This document shows, one piece after another, positions 10,145-21,385 of a DNA stretch of 64,000 bases. Under the pieces are notes generated by a model. The model searched no databases, had not been told where the DNA came from, and saw nothing but the letters and a program-made list of their open reading frames with translations. A program made the translations under genes and the position numbers. The stretch spans positions 496,001 to 560,000 of the forward strand of contig JAZKJV010006045.1 of NCBI GenBank assembly GCA_037367405.1, read 5' to 3'. The stretch's first letter is position 1; each line of letters begins with the position of its first letter. This DNA is from Ottelia alismoides (lineage: Eukaryota; Streptophyta; Magnoliopsida; Alismatales; Hydrocharitaceae).

Positions 10145-12003
10145 TGTAGAACGGCCTGTGACTAAGTGGTCAAGAACCGTTCGCCGCCCGAACCGGCCGT
10201 TTCGGAGGGGCGGCAATTGCGGCGTGGCCGAGTCTTTAGGAGGCCATAACCGTCGGCCGTGGGGGGAAGGGGGCGGACTAAGAGAGGGCATTCACGCCTA
10301 TATATAGACCCCCACGAGGAGGAGAAGATCATCCGGTTCAAAGCCTCGCCGTTGGGATCCCCCTTCCTAAATCCCTCTCTCGATCTCGCTCTCTCGCTCA
10401 CTCGCTCTCTCGCAGCCGTGAAAGGGGTGTACCTCGACGAGATCGTTCATTCAACTCATACAAAAAGAGGAGCGGACATTCTTAAAAGAAGAGAAGAGAG
10501 ACTTGCAATCAAGGACATATTCAAAGGGGGCATGGAGGGGCACGTGCCCCCCTTGAATTTTTAATATTTATATATGGGGTTCAAAGACCTTGGTATAATA
10601 ATTAAATAATATACCTTTCAATGAACATATTAATATATATGTTAATTTATATTGTTTCATTTAATAAAATTGGAAAAAAGAAAACACAAGTTTATACAAC
10701 TAAAAAAATAAATACATCCTTAAACATCTACTAATATACGTTTTTAATCCATCATTTGATCTTCCATCTTTAAAATATGACATATCATGATGTTTATAAA
10801 ATAATTCATGTTATAAAATATTTAAATTACTTCAATATTTTTTATCTGAGTCAACAAACCCATGTAACAGTTAGGCAAATATAAACATAATTTGATAAAC
10901 TGATTCTAAGATCAACTAATAATAAGAAGAAATGAAAGTTGTTGTTTTTTGAAATTTTGATTGATTTGATATTAAATCAAATTTACAAAATTAAGCTAAG
11001 TCTCATTTATAATCTTTTAATAAAAAGTGACTCATTAATATAATCATTGGTGTTATTTAGTTATTCATTGGTATAGGTTTATTTATAACGTGAAAAGGCT
11101 TGTTGTTAATTTATAGTTAATAGTCGGATAGTAATATATCATTCAAATTTGACTTTCACATGTAAAACTATTCTACATATTAATATTTATTAATATGATT
11201 TCCAATAAGAAATAAATTGAACACATGTTTTGACAAGAGAAATATCAGATTGATGCCCTAAAGTAATCGAGAATCACTAATGATATTCATTAAATTCATG
11301 TGTAAAAAATAATTTTGCTACACATATAATATCTGCAATATATTTAACAACTGATGGTATAGTGATAAAATAAATGGCAAAGCCTTCTTCCACTATAGAT
11401 GGTATAGTGATGAATTGTAAAAGACGTTAGTATAAACTCATTCTTGTTTATGAATGATCATGCATGCTTTTTTTAAAAGGGTTATCAACCTTTGAAATAG
11501 ACAGGAAGATGGCTAGTAAAGTAATATCCTAAGTAGGTACTTCTAATAATCCAATAAAGTATTTTAGAAGTCATTGAGTAAATACTCATTCCAACTATTT
11601 GGATATACTAAATACCAATTTCTTGATAATATGTAATCGAAATAATAAATTTTTACCCTTTATCTTCACATCTAACTACTACTTCAACAAATATTGCATT
11701 GAAATAAAATAAATATATATTCAAAATATTTAATAGAATATATCCTAACTTTTTCTTATAATAAACATTCTAATTTATTTTTGTTTCCCTCCTTATATAA
11801 TTTTCTGGCTCCGTCCCTGCTTGCAATACTTGATGGACTCATTTGGTGAAAGTGGTTGTGTTGTGCATTGTTTCTTATTTTTGTTGTAAATAAGTGCCTT
11901 TAAGAGGTATTTATAACCCTTCATCGGGGGAGATATTTTGAGGTGGAATTTTTGAATTTCATGGATTTATATGGGATCGTTAATATTATTAATTGCTACA
12001 AGA
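10145..12003 (+). repeat. 3' LTR of the first copia element, split by a hAT insertion
   Basis: LTR sequence runs from 10145 to 10509, with a TATATATAG box at 10299-10307 and a CT-rich start region. It resumes at 11828 after the inserted hAT and its second target copy. The right end at 12003 is tentative, chosen only because CTACA complements the TGTAG start. Confidence 0.6.
10510..11819. mobile_element. Non-autonomous hAT-like transposon (1310 bp) inside the copia LTR
   Basis: It is flanked by a perfect 8-bp target duplication CTTGCAAT (10502-10509 and 11820-11827). The right terminus, read inward on the minus strand, is CAGGGACGGAGCCAG, a widespread plant hAT end. The left terminus CAAGGACATATTC is its diverged partner, followed by a GGGGCACGTGCCCC palindrome. 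The interior is AT-rich with no transposase. Eight-bp duplication and C-A-[AG]-GG-A-C ends fit hAT. It is younger than the copia element it interrupts. Confidence 0.85.
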
Positions 12004-13356
12004 TCAACAATGCCATAAGCTTGGGCTTCTACTGGTAACATCGTCATTTTCAAGTAGATATATTTTGGGGGATGAGGGAAATATCTAGAAAAGTGTTGAG
12101 ATGGATGAATATCTAGATCTTTCCTCCATTTCGTCATTCTAAATTTTCTCTGTAAGTTGATATTTTCTTTATAATTATCCTTGTGTGGATTGAAGATTCT
12201 AGACTCGTGCATAAGGGCATAATCACAATAGGATTTGTACAAAGGGAAATTTCAAAGTACTTATATTATCGACAACCATCTTAATTTGCAATTTGCATGA
12301 ATATTATGAAATGGTTGATTTTTTTGTTGGCAATAACTTCATAAAAATATATGTAAGTTGACCTTCCATGCTGAGAAACCCCATCTTATTTTCTCTATTC
12401 TCTATTAGCTCTTGTATATAGTGATGATTAAATTTAACATGCTTTGTTGATTGGATTCTTTGTCATTGTAATGATTGATATGCTGCATTGTATAATTATT
12501 AGAATATCATTCCCTTTTTGAATATCGTGTACAACCCATCTCTGTAAACGATTACATATAATGTACTTGCAACAGAAATATATTTGGCTTCTGTAGAAAA
12601 ATAATTATAGTCTTTTGCTTCTTAGAACTAAATGTTATGACTTTAAACAAAATACAAAATAATAACTTGATATTTTATCACATACTTTATTAATCAAACC
12701 CAGTCAATATAAAATAGCCTTTGAGAGAATTATCTTCTTTTAAAGTATATTTAATTTCAAAATTCTTTATACATTGATCATATCATAGAATATTTTTTTT
12801 ATAATTGCATAATGAAGTATGCTTGGTTTGCTCATAAATTTTGATACGTCACTTACACCATATATTATGTATGTTCTAGTATTGTTTAAATATAATAAGG
12901 AGCCTACAATAACTATTAAAGAAAGCCATCAACTTCTTGAGATTCGTCACTCGAAGAAAATTGTATTAAGAACCACAAGGATAGATTCTGCCTTAGAATT
13001 TGACATATGAAATTTCTGTAGAATATCATTAACATATTTTTATTGAAAGATGAATATATAACCTTCTTGTTATTTAACTTGAATGCCAAAAATATATCAT
13101 AAAATGAAGATTGGTCATCTCATATTCTTTTCTCATTGATTTCTTGAATTTTGCAATCATTTTGAAAGAATTATTTGTATATATAAGATCATTATAAAAG
13201 CACATGATATGGAAATTCCGCATACAATCTTTCTTTACTTGTAGATATGTTTCATTGGAACTTCTTCAGAATCCGTTATCGTGAAAATACATATCTATTT
13301 TATTATGCTAGGCTTTTAGTTCTTACTTTAAACCATACAAGATTTTACAGTGATAC
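12004..13356 (-). pseudogene. Minus-strand copia reverse transcriptase/RNase H relic
   Basis: Reading the minus strand from 13345 gives CKILYGLK, then an A-W-like HNKIDMYFHDNGF, then NDLIYTNNSF (the YVDD box decayed), then FKKSMRKEYEMTNL, and further down YEQTKHTSLCNYKK, which corresponds to the MSKPS-LHY-A block before RNase H. There are many stops and small indels. The order and spacing are copia RT. The left limit is set by the end of the neighbouring LTR and is uncertain. It is probably the continuation of the relic at 21386-21690, from which it is separated by the MULE-like insertion. Confidence 0.7.
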
Positions 13357-13480
13357 TATTTTTGGGTTTTTATCTCTTGTGCCCTTCTTAAATATTGCAA
13401 TATCAGTTATGCCCATCCCCTTTTTCGAATATCATATGTTCACCTAACTTCTTGCACCTTTATCACTTGTGATCTTCCGT

Positions 13481-14276
13481 CACATTGTCTATCAAAGAGT
13501 TGAATTAAACCATGGTTTACTAAAACCATGGTGTGGTTAAGAGGGGTACAATGATCAAAATAAAATCCGTTGAATAAGACAAACTAACCAGGGAATTTCA
13601 TTCATCTCCAATGGATTTACAATCAAAGTAAAGATGAATGGATTAGGTACGAACAATATTAGCAAGGGGAATAATTGCAACATAGATATGCAAACTTCAT
13701 GAACTGGAAACGAAAAGGGGAAACAAAATAGACAGATGCGGCATGATTTCATACATCAGCAACAACTCGCTTACGGTGGCTGGAGAGAAATGGTGCAGCA
13801 GCTGCTGTTGCATGAGATGAACAAGGAACCTTGAGTTAATGTAGCGCGGGTCGAGATTCCGGAGGACAAATTTTCATTAGATATATCCAAGAAAACCAAA
13901 TGAAAAATTGAGAAAAATCGAGCCAATATCATCAACATCACTCGGAAGCATCCAGCAACCTTCAGGCCTTCGAGCAGTGCAGCCCACCTTTTCATCTTTG
14001 AATCTTGGACCTAAGTCGTAAGGACGAAGCTCTGTCGCCGTTGCCGTTCACCCAACAGTAGAAGAAACCAAGATCCTGTGTGGATGACGATCTCTTGTCA
14101 TGACTCTATAGCTCCATAGTAAAGGACCGGGAACTTCTTCTCCTCAATCAAGCTACATCTTCGTGGAGAGGCTGCAGGTGTTGGGTTGGGTTCCGCCAAA
14201 GGGGAGGGACTGGAGAGAGAGGGGGCGAGGGTGGGAGGAGGAGGAAGGGGTTGGAGAGGGAGGGGGTCGGAGGAGG
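13481..14276. other. Interior of the MULE-like unit: unrecognised, GC-richer, possible captured sequence
   Basis: On the minus strand a CT-rich leader (continuing across the copia insertion from 21117-21250) precedes open frames beginning MKRWAALLEGLKVAG (13995 down) and MDHQIASNYPNT (14325 down, partly LTR). No domain is recognised. A CCATGG palindrome pair (ACCATGGTTTACTAAAACCATGGT) lies at 13509-13532. This could be part of a host gene 5' region, but nothing proves it. Confidence 0.3.
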
Positions 14277-15100
14277 TGTTTGAATTAACGGTATTGGGAT
14301 AGTTTGATGCAATTTGATGGTCCATATCAAGTTGTATTGATGTATCTCAATTCCTGGAATTCAATGTTTCAACCATGTGGGGTGCTATTTAGTCCCACAT
14401 CGTGGAGAGAGAAAACTGGGACTTGGTTTATATGTGGGAAGTCATGAGACTAGTCTGGAAACAGACTAGAGAGGACCTTAGACCACAACACACGCACGCA
14501 TGCGCGCGCGCCGGGCCGGCGTGGCGTGATAAAAACCGAGTCGGTTTTGTAACCGTGTGTTTTGAATTCCAAGGGATACGCCCCATTATCCTCTCACAAA
14601 AACGTAACCGCCCGGACGCTTTTACGTATCTCTTAAAGTGCGTGGGTGTCGGTTACGAACATCCATTCCATTCGATTCCTTCACAGCGCTCTTCTCTCTT
14701 TGGAGGACGCCCTTTTCCTCTCTCAATCTCGGATTTCGTCTACAGAGGTGGCTTTCGAGGACGCTCAAGCACGGTGCGCACCGTCAACGAGCGTGGACCG
14801 TCGGACCCTGGGAGCGGCACGTCAAGGCCCTGTGCGCTGGTAAAGTAGGGGGCGCTGTCTCTCTAAGGGAGTCCTACAATAGGACGCTTCGGTTATAATT
14901 TCTAACTCTACTCTTTCTTTGTCGCATTGTTTGTCGTGATATTGTTTTCCGGATTTTTCCCTTGCGTGAATATGCATATGTTATTTAATCGGATATTTCT
15001 CTTATCATTGTTAACCTGTATTCATACATATGAAAATCTGTTCTGGAAATCTATAGTTAATCGGATTTTTGTATGTATGCTATTGTCGATTTTCTCAACA
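14277..15100 (+). repeat. 5' LTR of the second copia element
   Basis: Starts TGTTTGAATTAACGG and ends TTTTCTCAACA. It contains a short CG dinucleotide run (GCGCGCGCGCCGGG, near 14500) where the 3' LTR has an expanded GGCTGC block. Confidence 0.9.
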
Positions 15101-15162
15101 ATCTTAGAGAGATAATGTTATAACGTGATAAGAAAAATGTCGGATTTGAGGTTTCGATCTGT

Positions 15163-15890
15163 GTGAATTTCACTGGTATGCCAGAGAAATTCGGGGGTCA
15201 GAATTTCAAGCGTTGGCAACAACGCATGAAAATCTGGCTGACCACGATTGGCCTGATTTCGGTTCTGGAAACCGAGTGCCCTAAGTTATCTGAACAAAAT
15301 CCGGATCCTGAGACGGTTAAGATAGCGGATGCGTGGAAAGAACATTACCGTCTGTGTCATGGGTGCATTCTCACTGCACTATCGAACGTTCTGTTCGATG
15401 TCTATGGCGCATCTACCAAGACCGCCAAGGATCTGTGGGAGGAACTGGATAAGAAATATAACACGGAGGATCTGGGTATTGAAAAATACTCAGTATCCAA
15501 GTTCCTGAAATTTCAGATGATTGAGGGCAAATCGGTTTCGGAACAGGCTCATGAGTTTTTGTTATTGCTCCATGGGTTAGCCGAGGCAGAAATGAAACTT
15601 CTTGAAAAGTTTCAAGTTATGTCGATTATTGAGAAATTTCCCAAGTCCTGTGAAGATTTTGAGATGTCCCTAAAGCATAGGAAGGGGAAAATTTCTCTAG
15701 ACGATTTAATGGTCTCAATAGCTATTGAGGAGGAGTATAGGAAACAAAAACCTGTGATGCCTGTAGACGTGAACCCTAAGGTTAATGTGATAACCTCAAA
15801 AGGAAACATTGCTAAGGGGAAAAATAAGAAACTGAAAGCCAAGGGAAAAATCCAGAAAAAACCAAAGAACAAACCTTGCTGGTAGTGTAG
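15163..15890 (+). pseudogene. Copia gag; zinc knuckle interrupted by TAG
   Basis: The frame carries NFTGMPEKFGGQNFKRWQQR and the UBN2 gag block, with ATG at 15178 as first in-frame start. An out-of-frame ATG at 15137 (MSDLRFRSV) looks like the ancestral start separated by a frameshift near 15162. The CCHC knuckle at the C-terminus reads C-W-stop-C-RQVG-H-WKKD-C: TAG at 15883-15885 replaces the residue before the second Cys, and the remaining H and C residues continue in frame to about 15920. Gag packages element RNA in related copies (known); this copy cannot make full-length gag. Confidence 0.8.
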
Positions 15891-15993
15891 ACAGGTTGGA
15901 CATTGGAAGAAAGATTGCCCTTCTCTGAAGACCCAACAGAAGTCTAGGATGTCGTTCCTCAGGCTCTTGTGCTGACTGAGGGAGGCGGGTCCG

Positions 15994-17043
15994 GTGAGGG
16001 GTATTGTCTCAGTGAATCCTAAACTCTACTTTGTAAACGAGCCCAATAAGTGGCTTGTTGATACAGGTGCAAATGTACACATTTGTACTGATAGAACATT
16101 CTTTGTGTCTTATCAGGCTTCAACCGGTAGTACAGTAATGATGGGGAACAGATCTGCAGCCAAGGTGCTTGGGTCCGGACAAGTCGAGCTGAGATTCTCA
16201 ACTGGACGAGTTTGGACTTTGCGCAGGGTGCTGCACGTTCCTGATATTAAAAAGAATGTTTTGTCTGGTTCTTTATTAGTTAGAGAGGGTTTTCAGTTAG
16301 ACTTTAAATGTAATAAAGTAGTTTTTCTGAGACATGGTATTTTCTTTGGAAAAGGATATTTGGCTGATCATGATCTTTTATTTAGAATAAGATGTGACAT
16401 TGATAGTTCAGTTAATAATATTTCTGGTTTTGATTCTTCTACTTATGTTGTTTCAAATATTGAATCTACTTATTTATGGCATTCTAGGCTAGGACATGTG
16501 AATTTCAATTCTATGAAAAGAATGATGAAACTTGACATGATTCCTAATCATACTACAGACAAATTCAACAAATGTGAAATATGTGCTCAAGTTAAGTTGC
16601 CTAGAAAGCCTTTTCATTATGTGAATAGGGAAACTGAAATTCTAGACTTAGTTCATTCTGATATTTGTGAGTTTGGTGGTGTGATGACTAGAGATAACAA
16701 AAGATATTTTATCACCTTCATAGATGATAGCAGTAGATACTGTTATGTTTATCTGCTTAAAACTAAGGATGAAGCCTTAGAAAAATTTCTTATTTTTAAG
16801 AATGAAGCAGAAACACAAGTCGGGAAAGTAATTAAACGTCTAAGGTCAGATAGGGGTGGTGAATACACATCTAAGATATTTGATGAACAATGCAAACTAT
16901 TTGGCATAGTTAATGAGGTCACTGCACCATATTCACCACAGTCCAATGGAATAGCAGAACGAAAGAATAGAACCCTAACTGATATGGTCAATGTATTTTT
17001 ACAAAGTTCTGGGCTACCATCTTACATGTGGGGGAAGCTTTGA
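15994..17043 (+). pseudogene. Copia protease, GAG-pre-integrase and integrase core, frame ends early
   Basis: KWLVDTGANVHICTD (about 16050-16095) is the protease active site. LWHSRLGHVNF with CEICAQVKLPRKPF is the GAG-pre-integrase HHCC motif. The integrase core has VHSDICEFGG, RLRSDRGGEYTS and PQSNGIAERKNRTL, so the D, D and E residues are intact in one frame. The frame then ends at TGA 17041-17043 after YMWGKL, where integrase normally continues. The remainder appears in another frame at 17144-17668. Confidence 0.8.
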
Positions 17044-17143
17044 ATACGGCCTGCCATATTCTGAATAGAGTTCCCTTAAGGCATAAAGATAAGAGTCCAT
17101 TTGAACTTTGGAGAAATAGGAACCAAGCCTAAAATATCTTAAA

Positions 17144-19113
17144 GTGTGGGGATGCCTGCCTAAGGTCTTAGTCCCAGAACACAGGAGAAAGAAGCTTGGA
17201 CCCAAAACAGTTGACGCGGTCTTCTTGGGGTATCTGGAAAATAGTTATGCCTATCGATTCTTAGTAATTCGGTCTGAGATCACAGGCATAGATACTAATA
17301 CTATTGTTGAACTTCGTGATGCTACGTTTTTTGAGGATATTTTTCCAATCAAAAAAGGGATTCCTGAAAATCTGACCAGTGACGTAGCCTCAACATCTGC
17401 TTCTATTCCACAACAAATAGAAAAGATGTCAAATGTGGGGGCTATCTCTTCTGAACCCAATGAATTTTTGGAGGATGTTGAACCTAGACGAAGTAAGAGA
17501 CCGACTTTGTCTCCTACCAAATCGAGGGTGATCCTCCCACATACAAGGATGCCATGGCTTCTACTGAAGCAAGGCATTGGAAGGACGCTATTAAATCTGA
17601 AATGGATTCAATCATTTCAAATGGCATGTGGGAATTGGTCGATCTACCTCCTGGGTGTTCCACCATAGGAAGCAAATGGGTATTCAGAAGAAAACTTAGA
17701 CCAGACGGATCCATAGAAAAATATAAGGCAAGACTTGTAGCCAAAGGTTTCAAACAGAAAGAGGGTATTGATTATTTTGATACCTATTCTCATGTTACTA
17801 GAATGACTATGATTCGGATGCTCATTGCGTTGGCCTCCATACATGATCTCACAATTCATTAAATGGATGTGAAGACTGCTTTCTTATATGGCTATCTTGA
17901 GGAGGAGATCTATATGGACCAAACTGAGGGATTCGTAGCATCTGGTAATGAAAGAAAGGTCTGTAAGCTTGTAAAATCTCTTTATGGATTAAAACAAGCT
18001 CCGAAACAGTAGCATGACAAGTTTGATAAGACTATCCAATCTTATGGCTTTATTGTTCATGAATCCGATAAATGTGTATACTCTATGATTAAAGGTGATA
18101 TGTTTGTTGTCTTATGCCTATATGTAGATGATATTTTGATATTTGGATCAAACATAAGGATAGTGGAAGAAACCAAGAGGTTCTTGAGCAGTAAGTTTGA
18201 GATGAAGGACTTAGGAGTTGCAAATGTGATTTTAGGGCTAAAACTGATTAGATCTACTAATGTGATAGCCGTGTCTCAGTCACATTATACTGAGAAGGTT
18301 CTTGAAAAATTTAGCTATCAGAGCTGTAAATCTGTATGCACTCCTTATGATTCATCTAAACCCCTCTGCAAGAACAAGAGTGGAGTACCTGTAGCACATC
18401 TACGATATTCCCAGATTATAGGAAGCTTGATGTATCTTGCGAACTGTACTCGACCTGATATTTCATTCACGGTCGCAAAGTTAAGTAGATATACGAGTTG
18501 TCCTGACCGTACTCATTGGGAGGCCTTGGATCGAGTGTTGAAATACCTTAAGGGTACTACACTTCTTGGACTGCATTATGGTAAATATCCTCCTGTCTTA
18601 GAAGGATATAGTGATGCAAGTTGGATAGGTCAAATGGAGGACTCTGGGAGTAACGGTGTGACTGGGTATGTATTTACCTTTGGAGGCGGTGCAGTCTCCT
18701 GGAGGTCTGTGAAACAGATCATCTTGGCTCGGTCTACTTTTGAGGCAGAGCTGTGTGCTTTGGACACAACAGGTATTGAGGCTGAATGGCTTAGGGAGCT
18801 TCTCTCTGAGATGCCCATGGTGGGTAAGCCGATACCGACAATTTCTTTACATTGTGATAGCATGACTACTATTGCAAAGATAAAGAGTTCAAAGTACAAT
18901 CAGAAAATAAGAAGACATATCCAAGTTAGACTCAAGTCTATTAGGGATTTGGTGTCTTCTGTAGTGATTGCTGTGGAATTTGTTGGTACCAAAGATAACA
19001 CGGCAGATCCACTTACAAAGGGACTTGATAGATCTTTAGTCCAAAAATCCAGACTTGGGATGGGGCTGAAACCCACTGAGAGTTTACCCGCAGTAGCAAC
19101 CCAACCTAAATGA
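17144..19113 (+). pseudogene. Copia integrase C-terminus, reverse transcriptase and RNase H, three frames
   Basis: 17144-17540 holds the integrase C-terminal domain (VFLGYLENSYAYRFLV). RT begins at 17554 (KDAIKSEMDSI, WVFRRKLRPDGS, YKARLVAKGF). It is stopped by TAA at 17860, where Gln precedes MDVKTAF, and by TAG at 18010 inside the LYGLKQAP block at the expected Trp. From 18085 the frame is open: LYVDDILIFG (catalytic), NCTRPDISFTVAKLSRY, then RNase H with SDASW, SWRSVKQ, FEAEL and HCDSM, ending at TGA 19111-19113. RT and RNase H sequences are well preserved, so decay is recent. Confidence 0.85.
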
Positions 19114-19636
19114 GTAGAGATCCCACAAAATAGGTTCAATGGGAAAACAAGCTGTAAGGGAAACTGGTTGGCACTCAATATGCAATACTTTGCATGTGAG
19201 TCCTATCCCTGAAAAGTCGAGTGCCTGAAAGCTGCAGGAAAAGGTTGAGCATTATGCTCTTAATGGATTCAAGCTTTTATAAGCAGGATGTGAGCAGTGC
19301 ATCCTTGGAGAATGCCACCTACATGAGTATTTCTGTGGGCCGCAGGTAAAGGATGAGGGTTTATTCTTTAATATACTCATGAAACAGGGTATGGTGCAAG
19401 GCCATCAATAGCACCAAAATCAGAAGATTGTCACCATAGACTTCACTCTGTTGTTACCTCTCGATACCATTACATCAAAGGATTAAAGTTCAAGACATAG
19501 TTCACTTTATTCCTGTGATGGTGAAAGGGGGATAACTCAGGTAAAGGTTCAACCGAAAGGTACCTTTACTGAAAGTAGAGTGTGGAAACCCGAGATTCTT
19601 GGCTCTTTGTGTTTCAACAGTGAATTCGTGGGGGAT
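19114..19636 (+). other. Untranslated 3' internal region and polypurine tract of the second copia element
   Basis: About 520 bp without coding signal between the RNase H stop and the LTR. GTGGGGGAT at 19628-19636 is the polypurine tract next to TGTTGAAATT. Confidence 0.7.
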
Positions 19637-20527
19637 TGTTGAAATTAACGGTATTGGGATAGTTTGATGCAATTTGATGGTTCATATCAAGTTGTATTAA
19701 TGTATCTCAATTCCTGGAATTCAATGTTTCAACCCTGTGGGGTGCTATTTAGTCCCACATCGTGGAGAGAGAAAACTGGGACTTGGTTTATATGTGGAAA
19801 GTACTGAGACTAGTCTGTGAACAGACTAGAGAGGACCTTAGACCACAACACACGCACGCACACGCGCGCGCGCCGGGCCGGGCTCGGGCGTGGCGCGGCC
19901 GCGGCCGCGGCTGCGGCTGCGGCTGCGGCTGCGGCTGCGACTGCGGCGTGGCGTGATAAAAATCGAGTCGGTTTTGTAACCACGTGTTTTGAATTCCAAG
20001 GGGTACGCCCCATTATCCTCTCACGAAAACGTAAATGCCCGGACGCCTTTAAGTATCTCTTAAAGTGCGTGGGTGTGGGTTACGAACATCCATTCCGTTC
20101 GATTCCTTCACATCGCTCTTCTCTCTTTGGAGGACGCCCTTTTCCTCTCTCGATCTCGGGTTTCGTCTACGGAGGTAGCTTTCGAGGACGCTCAAGCACG
20201 GTGTGCACCGTCAACGAGCGTGGACCGTCGGACCCTGGGAGCGGTACGTCAAGGCCCTGCGCGCCGGTAAAGTGGGGGGCGCTGTCTCTCTAAGGGAGTC
20301 CTACAACAGGACGCTTCGGTTGTGATTTCTAACTCTACTCTTTCTTTGTCGCATTGTTTGTCGTGATATTGTTTTCCGGATTTTTCCCTTGCGTGAATAT
20401 GCATATGTTATTTTATCGAATATTTCTCTTATCATTGTTAACCTGGATTCATACATATGAAAATATGTTCTGGAAATCTGTGGTTAATCGGATTTTTGTA
20501 TGTATGCTATTATCGGTTTTCTCAACA
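19637..20527 (+). repeat. 3' LTR of the second copia element with GGCTGC/GCGGCC expansion
   Basis: Matches the 5' LTR over its length. The extra ~70 bp are mainly a GC-rich block and (GGCTGC)n-like array at about 19888-19950, absent from the 5' LTR. Ends TTTTCTCAACA at 20527, followed by the GGAGG duplication. Confidence 0.9.
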
Positions 20528-20542
20528 GGAGGTGGGTAGGGG

Positions 20543-21108
20543 TAGGGTGGAGCATTGGGCCGGGCCGGCACGGACCCGACCCTGACCCGACCCGCAAAAG
20601 CCCGAGCTCGGTTCGAACCCGATGTACAAATGGGCCGAGCCCGGGTCCTCATTTTTCAAAAATATTATGCTCGGGTCGGGTCGGGCCCGAACCCGAAGTA
20701 CAAATGGGTCGGACTCGGGCCCTCATATTTCAAAATATCATATTAGAACTAAATTAGGGGACACGGATTTATAGTCACAATACATCCAATATTTCCATCA
20801 TCCATCAATAGTAATATTATATCATAACAATACATCTAATATTCATGTGTTATGGATGAATTATATCCATAGCAATAAATTGGAATCGAAATGCAACTTC
20901 ATATAATCAAAATAAGTGCGGGTTGAGCTCGGCCCGAGCCCGAGCCCGACCCGAACCCGAGCCCGATCCCGTGGGCTTTGGGCCGGGTCCGAGTTCTCAG
21001 TTTGCTGAAAAAAGCGGGCCTCGAGCCGACACAAGACCCACGGAAAATTGATGGGCTCGGGTCGGGCTTTCCCGGGTTGGGCTGGGTCAAGCCCAATGCT
21101 CCACCCTA
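20543..21108. mobile_element. hAT-type MITE (566 bp) with GGGCC-rich arms
   Basis: Terminal inverted repeats TAGGGTGGAGCATTGGGC and GCCCAATGCTCCACCCTA are perfect over 18 bp. The 8-bp flanks are GGTAGGGG (20535-20542) and GGTAGAGG (21109-21116), one mismatch. The arms consist of degenerate CCCGA/GGGCC repeats that can fold back; the centre is AT-rich, with no coding capacity. It landed just outside the copia 3' target duplication. Confidence 0.85.
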
Positions 21109-21385
21109 GGTAGAGGAAAAGGCAACTAGAGGGTTGGTGCGGAGGAGGAGAGGGCCGAAGGAGGTGGGAGGAGGTAGGGGCAGAGGAGACGAGAGCTGAT
21201 GATCCTTGTATCCAAAAGTTCTTAACATTAATTTGGGATGCAGAAAAACAACAACTAACCTGATGGTACAAGTGATAACAAAGCAAGAAGTCAATGGCGC
21301 AATTGATATTCCAAAAAAGGAAAATAGCTGACATGTAATATCTAAGAAGGGTACACATGATAAAAACCATAATTTGTCATTATAC

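Larger units (their letters stand above)
6062..12003 (+). mobile_element. Decayed Ty1/copia element (no visible 5' LTR), 3' LTR interrupted by a hAT
   Basis: Order gag, protease, integrase, reverse transcriptase, RNase H (6062-9990), polypurine tract and 3' LTR from 10145 is diagnostic of Ty1/copia. I find no copy of the LTR start TGTAGAACGG and no TGGTATCAGAGC-type primer site before gag, so the 5' LTR has been lost at the junction with the preceding Athila-like LTR. The right end is a guess: CTACA at 11999-12003 would complement the TGTAG start and give a ~540-bp LTR once the hAT is removed. Confidence 0.75.
14277..20527 (+). mobile_element. Ty1/copia element with both LTRs and TSD GGAGG
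   Basis: Direct 5-bp duplications GGAGG lie at 14272-14276 and 20528-20532. LTRs are 14277-15100 (824 bp) and 19637-20527 (891 bp), starting TGTT(T/G)... and ending TCTCAACA; the TGTTGA/TCAACA ends are inverted. A GTGGGGGAT polypurine tract ends at 19636. I see no standard tRNA-iMet primer site after 15100 (sequence ATCTTAGAGAGATAATG). The two LTRs differ by only scattered substitutions plus one GC-rich repeat expansion, so the insertion is fairly young, yet pol is already defective. Confidence 0.9.
13357..21375. mobile_element. MULE-like element with ~120-bp degenerate terminal inverted repeats, hosting later insertions
   Basis: The plus strand at 13357-13480 and the reverse complement of 21250-21375 align along their length. 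Shared blocks in the same order are GGTTTTTATC, CCCTTCTTA-ATATT, GAATATCA, CTTCTTGC and TATCACTTGT. The copia RT reading frame stops at one end (QGYNAS, minus strand near 21386) and resumes at the other (CKILYGLK near 13345), as expected if this unit inserted there. The putative target duplication is weak (ACAGTGATAC against GTCATTATAC). Subtracting the copia element and the MITE leaves about 1.2 kb. Inside is non-TE-looking, GC-richer sequence with short minus-strand open frames (13771-13995, 14098-14325, 21106-21294) that I do not recognise. Long TIRs around unrelated sequence suggest a Pack-MULE-like unit, but this is inference. Confidence 0.5.

Noticed and set aside
19810..20013. Poly-Ala open frames on both strands
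   Set aside because: Produced by the GGCTGC repeat in the copia 3' LTR.
20543..21108. Arms of CCCGA/GGGCC repeats as a CRISPR-like or satellite array
   Set aside because: The units are short and degenerate, form inverted arms with a TSD, and belong to a MITE.
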